From NCBI GenBank assembly GCA_037102815.1, contig BTPP01000005.1, positions 1,798,001 through 1,862,000 of the forward strand: a stretch of 64,000 nucleotides of DNA, read 5' to 3'. Source of the stretch: Neurospora intermedia (lineage: Eukaryota; Ascomycota; Sordariomycetes; Sordariales; Sordariaceae). The translations under genes and the position numbers were made by a program. Shown in pieces: positions 22,133 to 32,579 of the stretch (positions are counted from its first letter, which is position 1; every line of letters starts with the position of its first letter). Under the pieces are notes generated by a model, which had not been told where the DNA came from, did no database searches, and saw only the letters and a list, made by a program, of their open reading frames with translations.

Positions 22133-24955
22133 GGCGACGATGGCATTTCCGGCTTTGTTGACCTGATATTGTTGTCCCTTTGATTCGAGCCTACCGAGTG
22201 GATTCGGGGCTCTGAGGGGTAGTTCTCGTCGTGGGCTTTGTGATTAGGTACTTTGGCGCATGTCGGATACTGTTTCTATTTGGGCGAGCAAAAGGACGAA
22301 GGGGTGTTCAGGGCAACAGCGATCTCATGATGTTCAATAGATGCATTAGGCATGGCTTTTACGGCAGCGAAGCCATTTGGTATGAATTCACAGCAGTTTA
22401 ATCCCCAATTCTCATCATATCTTCAAGTCCCCGTATCTGTGTTTTCTCTCTCTCTTTGCCATCTTCTTACGAGCGTAGCCAGGTCAGCCGGAGGTTATCT
22501 CCAGCTGGGCTGTCATAACCCGATGCAGCTGCAGTGCATGGGCTACAGGTGTCGCTGCACAGGACATACAACCAACAGCCCTATGAATCTCTGTAATACG
22601 CATCCCAACGAAACCAACGACGCAGGATTTTGAGATGTTACACATTCGAGCAAGAAAATGGTGCACAGCACAATATCCAGTTGATTTGCACATGTTCATA
22701 TTCAGGACCCTTTCTGGTAAGCTACATGGCGTTTGTCGTGTTGCCTATGAGGTCTATGAGGCTATCTGCGAAGGTAACACAGCAGCAAGCAGTAAGCCAC
22801 AGTTGGGGGGGGTTCGACGGTCGAATGGAAAGCCCTGAACTAGAACGAGCTAAAGTGGACCTTGTTATCTCATCTTGGATGCAGCCGACCAACAGCAGTT
22901 CACAGAGTCTCGAAAACTCCAAAGCCAACTCATAGACGTTGCTTCGTTGTGGATCTGATCTGTTCGGGCCTTTCTTCCCCTCCTTTTCGGGCATGAATGC
23001 GCTGCGTGTGGAGGCTAGCTCAGGCTGGGTATGAATAAGTAGTTCTCTTTTCTATTGACATGAGTAATGTGACAGTTTGGAAGCCGGAGACTTGACAAGC
23101 TGACAACACCGCAGCCCCGAGTGTTGACAGGCAACCTGAACCGGAACCGTTGGGGGTTATCTCAGGAATGCCTTTTACTAATCCTAACTTGGCAAACCAG
23201 CCATATCTCGGGATAATCTTTGCTGCTCTTTACCGGATTATGAATGGTTCTAGAACCGATCGCCGGTAAAGGACAAGAAAGAGACACACACAAACTACGA
23301 CGATCTGATAAAATCGAAACAAACGTTTAGTCCATTTCAGAGAGTTTGAGAGCTGCGCATACGAGAATTCCAACTGATCTCGGTGTCGCAGAGCAGGGCT
23401 ATGTAATGGGAATAGCTACATGCGCTACAAGTACCTATGTAGGTAGATTAGCCTGATGACGTCACACATTATGTAGCTCATCCTCAAAGCTCAAGAAACA
23501 ACCGCCAAGGAACTGAACAAAACACCAATAACACTGTCGAGTCCTTGCTAGCGTAGTAGTGTACACCACTTTTCAGACCTTTTGGCTCTGAAACGGCATC
23601 ACCACGGCTCTTCAGTCATTTTGTTTAATGTTGTCAGGTCTCAAATTACCTACACAGGTCATGCAAGATGCGATGCAGTATATAACACACTGAAAGTGGT
23701 CATGGTGGTCTATCTTTGGACGTCTGGACACTTGCATGTCAAGCTGTACCTATACCTACCAATGCACTGGAGGATAATGGTGGGGTTTCCTGCCGAACCA
23801 CAGGAACAGCTAGCATTCAACAATCAAGGGGACTATCATGTAAACGATAGACGGGGATTAGGCCCAAAAGGAGAGAGACATCCAGTCCCACGACACTACA
23901 AGGTACTTATGCAATGTCAGGAATGTCTGTGCAAATCAAATGAATGCGGTGTGTGTGCCCCTCACTTCCCGAGTCTTGTTCCTGCCTGCCTTGTCCTCCC
24001 CATCGGTCGATTGCAGATGCCCCTCCATCGGCAGTACCTAGTGTACAGTAGAGGAGTGCCTACCTAGCAAGAGCTACACGCCGATGCAGTACCGGTGGTG
24101 GCATCCCAGTACATCATCATCGACCTTCATCCCGTCTGGCTGCGCATCAACAGTAAGTGGAAGTAGGTCCAGCCGACGTGGCCCTGATACCGGGTCCTAT
24201 TTGCACGCCCGTCTGGCATGACCCAAGGGGAAGTGCAAGTCCTGCTTCTCGTACCTAGGTAGCATTGCCGCCGTGCATGTCGATAGTGGCAGATACGTTG
24301 TGCCCGCAGCGCAGAAATACCTGTTTCTCCATGACAGCTGTTAGTGCCAGCCTAACAAGTGGGTAGCTCCAGCGTTAGTGTCCTGTCTACCATCGCCCTC
24401 ACACGTTTCCACAAAGGTCCCGCCCCTCCAGGTCGTCACCGATCCTTTGCCGCTGAACAAGCTGCTCTCTTTTTTCTCGGCTACCTATCCTATGGACCCA
24501 TCTCTTGTTGGATTTCTTGATTTCTTGCTTCTTCCCAGTTTCCCTAGATTTTTCTCGTCTTTTTATTCGACTGTGTGTGGTTGCGCCCCTTCTAGATCCC
24601 GGGTCCCCGCTTGAGGGATCGACTGCGACTCAAAGCTCCCCCTCCCCTCCAAGACACTCGCCATCTGTACGCGTGCACCAACAAAAAGGACAAGAGGCCC
24701 AGAACCTCGTGTGTGTGCTGTACACGCCCTGTCGATCAGTTACTTTCAACGTTCCCCTTTTCTTCCCAATCGTTTTCTTCCTCCCGGACCGCCGCCTGAG
24801 GTGGTTTCCGTTGCTGCCCAAGAACACTCGCTTCCCGACAAGTCTTCCCCCCCTTGATATACCTTTTGCGAGAGCTTCCGCGCACTCGATAATTGCTGTG
24901 AACGTCTCGCCCCTGAACTTCTGAAAGCAACACTGGACAAGACGAGGTCGACAAC
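22133..24955. other. long intergenic region before the GH63 gene
   Basis: 2.8 kb between two plus-strand genes. TAGGTAG/ACCTACCTAG motifs occur near 23431, 24055 and 24255. A pyrimidine-rich segment (about 24440-24900) precedes the GH63 start and looks like its leader. Open frames of 93 and 161 codons lack support (the longer one begins at a TTG). No RNA gene was seen. Confidence 0.45.
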
Positions 24956-27900
24956 ATGCCCGTTTTCGACAACCATGAATACCTCACAGAGGAGGAAAAG
25001 AGGCTGAAGGAGGATCGAAACCGGACCAAGTACTGGAAGAAATGGGGTCCCTATGTGGCCGAAAGACAATGGGCGACTGGCAAGTCTTCTCAACGCCCGT
25101 CTCCGCTGGAGCTAAATACAGCTCGGCTGTGTCAATGTCGTCTCGTCTGAACTAACAACTGTGCCTTTTTGCAGTCCGAGAGGATTACAGCGCCGACGGT
25201 GATGCGTGGAGTCGTAAGTCTTTCATCCCTTGGTTAGCCTTGAACCCTGATGGCCAGACCCGCTGATATGTTGGCCGTAGACTTCCCGCACGAACACGCC
25301 CGATCTCGAACATACAGATGGGGAGAGGACGGTATTGCCGGCGTTTGCGACACACATGGCCTCCAGAACATTGCCTTCTCTTTCTGGAACGAAAAGGAGT
25401 AAGATTCTTGTCTTTGAATATGAACAAGATAATCTTGTTCGCTAACTGGCGCTTAGTGCCTTCCTCAAGGAACGCCTCTTTGGTTTGTCCAACCCACAGG
25501 GTAATCATGGAGAAAGTATCAAGGAGGCTCACTTCCACGTGGACAACACACCTGTGAGTTTCACACTTTTCCTGGGCTTTCTGTTGAAATCGTACTCGTT
25601 GCTAACTGATTCTCTTCAAACAGACGGTAAGATTTCCCCGTCAGTGGGGATATTACGGAAGCTTACAGTCTTGACTTTAGCACTCGTACATGAAATATCT
25701 TTACAAGTATCCGCAAGCAGAGTTCCCCTATGAGGACCTGATCAAGGAAAACGCTCGACGAGGAAGGACGGACAAGGAATACCAGATTCTCGACACCGGC
25801 GTCTTTGAAGACAACCGTTACTGGGATATCTTCATTGAGACCGCCAAGGAAGATGACGATCCGGATGAGCTCCTGTTCCGTGTTACTGCCTGGAACAGGG
25901 GTCCGGACCCGGCTCCTCTACACATCATCCCTCAGATGTGGTTCCGCAACACCTGGGCTTGGGGCCGTGAGCCGGAAAGCAACAAACCCTCGCTCCAGGC
26001 CGTTGGAGATAATCTGGTCAAGTCTCAGCACCACCAGCTGGGAGAACGCTATCTCCTGCTCTCTCCCTCGCCCGGTGTCGGTCCCAGCGGCGAAGATGTA
26101 CACCCAAAGCTCATCTTCACCGAGAACGATACGAATACCGAGCTTCTCTACAAGGTCCCGAACAAACAGCCCTTCGTCAAGGATGGCTTCCACAGATACA
26201 TCGTCGACGGCGAGAAGGAGGCCGTCAACCCTGCTCAGACCGGTACCAAGAGCGCAGCGTGGTTCACCTTCAACGAGGCTGGTGGTGTGGCCCCGGGCGA
26301 GTGTGCAGGTGAGTACTTAGAGAGCAAGGTTGATAACTGGCAAGCACTAACACTGAGTAGTTGTTCGTTTCCGTTTCTCCAAGAAGAACACCGATTACCT
26401 TGACGAAGAAGAGTTCGATGACCTCATGGACAAGAAGAAGGAGGAGGCCGACGATTTCTACTACCGCATCAGTCCCTTGCCGATGGCCGACGACCTTCGC
26501 AACATCCAGCGACAGGCCTTCGCGGGCATGATGTGGTGCAAGCAGCATTACCTCTTTATCTGGGATGAGTGGGCCAATGGCGACCCTGCTCAACCACCTC
26601 CGCCTCCTGAACGAAAGAATATCCGCAACCAGACCTGGAAACATCTGCACTGCGACGATATTCTCTCGATGCCAGACTCATGGGAGTATCCCTTCTTCGC
26701 TGCTTGGGACACCAGTTTCCACTGCATTACCCTGGCCATGATTGATCCCGAGTTTGCCAAGAAACAATTGGATCTCTTCACCAGGGAGTGGTACTGCCAC
26801 CCCAACGGACAACTTCCTGCGTAAGTGGATTTAAGAGAGCCTGGCAAGACAATTAGGAAGCAAGCTAACAGAAACTAGATATGAATGGAACTTCAGTGAT
26901 GTCAACCCACCCGTACATGCCTGGGCGACATTCCGTGTGTTCAAGATTGAACGCAAGCTGTACGGAAGGCAGGATCTGGACTTCCTTGAAAGAGTCTTCC
27001 AGAAGCTGCTCATCAACTTCACCTGGTGGGTAAACAGGAAAGACGTTGAAGGCAAGAATGTCTTCGAGGGTGGTTTCTTGGGTCTCGACAACATCGGCTT
27101 GTTCAACCGGTCTGAGCCCCTGCCCACTGGTGGCACCCTTGAGCAAGCGGACAGCACAGGCTGGATGGCCTTCTACTGCCTCAACATGCTCAATATGGCC
27201 CTCGAGTTGGCCAAGCACAGGCGCATCTACGAGGATATTGCAAGCAAGTTTTTCGAGCATTTCATTCTCATCAGCGATGCCATGACTTTCCGCATGGGTC
27301 AGAAGGATGAAAAGTCGCTTTGGAATGACGAAGATGGCTTCTACTATGATGCCATCTCTTGGGGTGGTCCCTGGATTCAGCAACTGCCTGTTCGCTCACT
27401 TGTCGGATTGATCCCTCTTTACGCTACTTTGACGCTGGAGCCTGAGCTGATCAACAAGCTTCCGTCCTTCAAGAAGCGCGTCGAGTGGTTCATGCAAAAC
27501 CGTGAGGATGTTGCAGAGCGAACCATGTTCAGCATCCGTAAGCGCGGTAAAGGCAACAGAATTCTGTTGTCTCTTGTCAATGAGGAACGCTTGACCAAGA
27601 TCCTTCAGCGAATGCTCGACGAAGACGAGTTCCTCAGTGAACATGGTATTCGGTCCTTGAGCAAGTACCACAAAGAGCACCCCTTCTCGATGGACGTTAA
27701 TGGCCAGACATTCAAGGTCGGCTACGTCCCGGGCGACTCGGACACTGGTCTCTTTGGAGGCAACAGTAACTGGCGTGGACCTATCTGGCTCTGCGTCAAC
27801 TTCTTGCTCGTTGAGTCGCTGCAAAGATTCTACCTTTTCTTCGGACAGAGTCTGCAGGTCGAATGCCCCGTTGGATCAGGTGAATACATGCATCTCGGTC

Positions 27901-28556
27901 ATGTGGCTGAGGAGATCCAGCATCGCCTGCAGCATCTCTTTGCCCGCGACGATAATGGTCGCCGCAGCATCAACGGTGGCAATGATGTGCTTGACTACGA
28001 CGAGAACTGGCGTGATTACCTTTGGTTCTACGAGTTCTTCGATGGAGATAGCGGACGTGGACTGGGCGCCACGCACCAGTGCGGTTGGACTGGTTTGATT
28101 GCCAAGATGATCCACGACACTGGCGTCTCTTGCCGTCTCCCACACACTCCCCGCACACCACGTATCGGCATGGCGCACTACTTCGACGACATCTTCCACC
28201 GCCACGCTGGTGGAACGCAAACACCCAAGACACCCCGCTCCCCCCATCATCTTCGCCGCAACTCAACTACTCGCTCTATCTCCGCCCGCAGCGACTTTGA
28301 ATTCAATGGCTTGGATGATGACAAGGAACTCACCGACGACGAAGCCACCTCGCCAGTGGATCGCCGCCGGTCTGTCACCAGCTCTGTGGTGGGACTTTCG
28401 AACGGCAGCGCGCGCGAGAGGGAAGAAACCGATCAGCACCTGCAGAACTATATCACTTCTCAGTTGGAGAGATTGAAGCAGGAGAGGAGTGAAGGGGAGG
28501 CAGATGGGTATGTGGTTCCTGGGGGTGAGGAATTTGAAGCTACTGCGACTCCTTGA
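24956..28556 (+). CDS. GH63-family glycosidase, cytosolic (alpha/alpha-barrel glucosidase-like)
   Basis: Glycoside hydrolase related to the GH63 proteins found in bacteria and fungi; exact substrate unknown. Exons: 24956-25079, 25175-25213, 25281-25398, 25457-25553, 25624-25626, 25681-26308, 26361-26820, 26879-28556; 1048 residues. Family blocks: [18 protein letters not shown] then [102 protein letters not shown], and [20 protein letters not shown] near the end of the barrel. There is no signal peptide or membrane segment, so it is not the ER processing glucosidase I. The first intron is of GC-AG type and exon 5 is only 3 nt. A tail of about 135 residues carries several TP/SP sites ([15 protein letters not shown]) and a final coiled coil. 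Confidence 0.88.
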
Positions 28557-29390
28557 ATGGGTTGAAGCATGGATGCCACTTGGTGCATTCGATCAACAGA
28601 TAAAATGGGAGGGAGGCAAGCTGCGAGTTTCTGGTTACCTGTTATAGCCATAGATGTTTTGGTTTTGTTTTGGCCCCTGGAAATAGACCTAGAGTTCTAG
28701 AGTCTATACAGAATGAGTGGGTGGGAGGAAGTTTTGATTAAGAAATTTGTGACGTTTTATGTTTACATTGTGCTTGTGATGATGCTCAATATGTGTAGAT
28801 GAGTGGTCATGGCTCCTGCGTTTGAATCTTAGACATCTCTCCGTCAATCCATAATATTCCTCATAGTCGCATCACATTTTTGTTCTTCTATCTCTGTCTG
28901 GTTACCACAGCTACCCGTGACGACGGCGGGTGTCACGCATGGCACTACCCAGGCTCTCAAGGTGTGTTTCGATTCTGCGTTTATAATAGTAGGAGGAAGC
29001 AATCACTCCTACCCGTAGGGTTTATACATGTAAAGTGAGACTATTGAGGATCGTCTCCGATATAGCGGGAGAGGTCGTTTGTCCAAATTTACCAGTGTGT
29101 CATTGACCTCCCACAACTACTTTAGAGCACGAGCAAAGGTTGCAACATCAAAGACAAGCCAAACATCAATCACCTTTTATCAACAACCTGATTAATCAGG
29201 CCCATTCCTATGAGTGAACAATCATGATCTCGATATCTACATTAGAAAGTGTGATATGCCCCATTTCATCGTTAAGGCATGGTACGTAGTAATTCCCAAT
29301 TGACCTTCCAGCCGTTCCTTTCAAAACCGATCCGTTCATCTATCATATTTCATACATAAAACACTAGGTATCATCCCTGCCTCATCTCAC
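28557..29390. other. convergent intergenic region
   Basis: 834 bp between the ends of the GH63 gene (+) and the surface-protein gene (-). Contains AT-rich stretches that may carry poly(A) signals for both. No other feature was seen. Confidence 0.45.
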
Positions 29391-29900
29391 CTATTGCAAC
29401 TCATGCATCTGGCCCCTATGGTTCGCATTCAACTCTTGCGGCTCCCCCACCGCATTGCTCGCCGCCTCGTAGATCGGCTGTCCGCCAGGTCCGTATATTG
29501 GTCCTTGCCCTTGCCCGCCCATTGGTGCACCCGTGAAGCTCTGTCCTGACATGGACAAGTGATGCGGATGACCGCCGCCGCCGCTACTAGGTTGATACCC
29601 ACCCCCAGACACCAAGGTGGAAGAAGGGCTGGAGGGGGGGATGTAGCCTGATGTGGGGCTGCCATTGGGGTTGTGATTCCATTGTGGGTGCTGCCCCCCG
29701 TTGTTCATGTCGCTGTAATCGGCGAGGGGAGGGGACGAGGCAGGAGCAGGGTAGTGTTGTGCCATGGCGGGTATCTTGGTAGGGTCGGGTTGGCCGCCGC
29801 CGGCGTAGTAGTAACTGTTGTGAGAGTTGTTGTTGAGGGCTGGGTCGAGATTACCCGGGCTGGGTGCGGGCGGCGGTGGAGAGTTGGTTAGGCCTGCATA

Positions 29901-29934
<34 letters not shown>

Positions 29935-31001
29935 GGAGCTCCGGCTGCTGCGGAGCTGGTGGCAAGAGTATCGGGGGTGTTGTTATTGTTGTTGTTGCGA
30001 TTTTTGTTTCGGCGCACCAACCAGACGATGCCGAGGATGACGAGACCGATGACGGCTAGACCGCCGACGGCTCCGCCAACGATGGCGCCGATGTTGGTTC
30101 CCCCCTGTTCCTTCTTCGGTTCCGGTTGGTCTGGGCCGGCGGGATCGGTAGACGATCCTCCTACGCCGACGGTGCCGGAGGAACTCGAGGAGGCGGTTAA
30201 GCTTGCGTGATCGGTGCTACTGGACTCCATACTTGGAACGGCAATGGTAGAGCTGCTGCCGGTGTTTGTCCATGTCAAAAAGGTACGGCCATCCGTCTCG
30301 CCATCCCAGGTTGTCTTGGCTGACTGTATACGCGAGCCGCTGAGGGTGCCGCAGAAGTAATCAGTGATGCCACCGGGGAAGACAATGGTTCCGCAATACG
30401 GGTTGTCGGTCCCCGTGCTGTTGGGACATTAGCGGGTTGTAAGGAAAGGATATCCACGTTTGGGAGAAGGCTTACCACTTCGCGGTGTAAGTGTCTGCCA
30501 TGCAACCATCATCGCATTTGCTCTGGACAAGGACCTCGCTATAGTCCATGCAAGCAACACGGAAGCCGCAAAGTTTGGGGTTGCAGCATCCTGCAGCACC
30601 CGGTATCGTGCCAGAGGAAGGAATGAAGACGCAATAATTGGCCGGGTCGACGCAGGTAAAAGCAGCGCCTATAACGATACCACGATGGTTAGTATGACGA
30701 GAACTTACAAAGAACAAGGAATGGTCTGTACCACTTAATACTTACCTGGTAATCCGCTCACATAACCACAAGTATTGTCTGGGGCAACTAAGATAGTTTC
30801 GCCATAGGAGCCAGAGCCGCTTGCGCTCCCGGAAACTTGACGTTTGAAAAGCTCATGATGAAGAGTCGGGGGAAGTGTTGGTCTAGGAGTCTGCGCATCT
30901 AACGGAATGATAACTCGATCTGTCGCCTGGGGCCCGGGAAATGCTAAGCCGTGAACAGAAGCTCCAAGGAGAGCAACACGGTAAAATCTGGAGACACCCA
31001 T
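29391..31001 (-). CDS. single-pass Cys-rich cell-surface protein (sensor-like architecture)
   Basis: Exons on the minus strand: 31001-30746, 30668-30476, 30417-29391; 491 residues. A signal peptide (MGVSRFYRVALLGASVHGLA) is followed by a possible Kex2 site (FKRQ, about residue 53). The extracellular part has a Cys-rich module (CGYVSG, CVDPANYCVF, AAGCCNPKLCGFRVACMDY, CDDGC, CGTIVFPGG, YFCGT) and a Ser/Thr-rich stalk. A Gly/Ala/Val/Ile transmembrane helix (GGAVGGLAVIGLVILGIVW, about residues 260-280) ends with RRNKNR. The cytoplasmic tail is Gly/Pro/Ser/Asn-rich with poly-Asn and an 11-Gly run. This signal-Cys-ST-TM-tail layout resembles fungal WSC/Mid2-like surface sensors, but I do not recognise a WSC domain with confidence. 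The role as a wall sensor is inference. The leader carries a CT microsatellite. Confidence 0.8.
29901..29933 (-). repeat. (GCC)11 trinucleotide repeat encoding poly-Gly
   Basis: Eleven uninterrupted GCC units on the plus strand, read as GGC (Gly) in the surface-protein gene. Its purity suggests length variation between strains. Confidence 0.95.
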
Positions 31002-31045
31002 GGTTGTGGATGGCTTGAAGGGACTCACATTCAAACCGCAACAAC

Positions 31046-31050
31046 GAGAG

Positions 31051-31085
<35 letters not shown>

Positions 31086-31097
31086 GAAGAGAGAGCT
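31046..31097. repeat. (GA)n/(CT)n microsatellite in the surface-protein leader
   Basis: About 52 bases of alternating GA with a few interruptions, 45-96 bases upstream of the minus-strand ATG at 31001. On the sense strand it is a CT tract, probably within the 5' leader. Confidence 0.9.
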
Positions 31098-32377
31098 GTG
31101 CGAGAAAAGGATGATTTCAATGGGATGATTATCTAGGTCAGCCCTCGGAGAGAAGAAACCAGTTGCCACTTTATCGTCCAAGAGATCAGTCAACCCATGG
31201 GATAGCTGCTTGCATATGACGGCGAGCCTAGAATAGTAGGGACCTTCGGTTCTCCTTCTGGTCAAGCCTCCCACATTCCCATATTTCTGCACAATAATTT
31301 CGCTCAGCCTGGGCTACGAGAGCGGGTTGCCTTCATGCAGAAGAAGGCCATAGGATACCAGTCACAGCCATGGCGAGAGACCCGCGGGTGGCTGGCAAGT
31401 GTGCCTGACTTTGACGCTCTTTTCTCCTCTTCCCGTGAACCCATCTCCCCATCTCTTCTTCCTTTTCCTCCACACTGGTGGTACCCTTGGGAGAGTCCAG
31501 GGGTCAAGGGTCCCATTGCAGATGCTCGTGGCTTGCTTTGGGCCAATTCAAGGGCGGGCAACAAACGTGGCTTGCAGTAGCTGAAGGAACAGCATGTCTC
31601 TGATTGGGACAAGACGGGGACATGGCACACAGAGCTGAGGCTCAACGTCTCATGGTGAGTTCCCAAATTGGGATCCATTGCGATTCTACTCTCCACTTGG
31701 AGGGAACCCTGCCTGGGGCAAAAGTGAGCTGATTGGGCCATCTCTCGGTTGGTGATAAGTGATAAGTGTGAGCTTCCCAGGTCTACTGTATAAACACAGG
31801 GTAAGGGGTGAAATCTTCGGTTGGCAATTGTCAAGCCGGTCACCTGGAATAAATAGGACCAGAGTGCTACCGTGAGAACTGTCGTTGCCTGAGGCCTTCT
31901 AGTTTCGTGGAGCATGTCCATGTTCACGGTGTTGCGATGGCCGATGGGTGGGAGGACAGCACGAAGAAGTGAGTCTTCGGAAATGAGGAGTAAGAAACAA
32001 GACGGCTGTCGAGCCCAGCTCCCCAGATGTCCAAGGTGGTGGGTGTGGCACAGCACCTAGAAACGACCCCAGACTATCGATTCGAGCTTCTGTGAGTGTA
32101 ACCCTATCCAAACCATTCTGGATTCATCTCCGAGAGATAGGGTCGTGGGGAGCGGGGCAATCAGTGTGTCGTTGGGCTGAGATGGAGGTGGTTCTTTTTT
32201 TTTCGCTTCGGTCACCCAAAACATGGAAGATCTGAAGTTGTCAAGCGGAAGACAATCAAGCGGCCCCACAAACAGGGCACCGAACAGCGGGCCCGGCGGG
32301 CAGTGGGCGCAAAACTTTGGACGGATCTGCAAGACAACCAGGCAACAGTGACAACAATGGAACCCGCTGCCCGTTGG

Positions 32378-32378
<1 letters not shown>

Positions 32379-32412
<34 letters not shown>

Positions 32413-32425
32413 CCTCCCCTCCCCC
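32379..32425. repeat. 31-nt poly-C tract followed by CCCCT units
   Basis: An uninterrupted run of 31 C (32379-32409), then T-separated blocks of four to five C up to 32425. The minus strand is a matching G-run. It lies about 155-200 bases before the Rad57 start codon. Confidence 0.95.
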
Positions 32426-32579
32426 GACGCCGATCGTCTCGCAGGCGGACGGGACGGGACCCACATGAACAACCCAAAACAGACGTCCCTCACCCACTCA
32501 CAACTCACAACCCTTCGTCACCTCGACAACGACGACGACCGTACACCAAGTCGTGTAAACAAATGACCTTTCATGACCC

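Larger units (their letters stand above)
31002..32579. promoter_or_regulatory. divergent promoter region (surface protein / Rad57)
   Basis: 1.58 kb between divergent starts. It contains the GA/CT microsatellite (31046-31097), an unexplained minus-strand open frame of 205 codons from an ATG (31304-31921), and a 31-nt poly-C tract. No other gene is supported. Confidence 0.5.

Noticed and set aside
23582-24067. 161-codon plus-strand frame in the ptc5-GH63 interval
   Set aside because: Begins at TTG, no recognisable motif, poor codon usage and no splice partner.
24956-28556. Identification as ER processing alpha-glucosidase I
   Set aside because: No signal anchor, and the N-terminal blocks match the cytosolic bacterial-type GH63 group.
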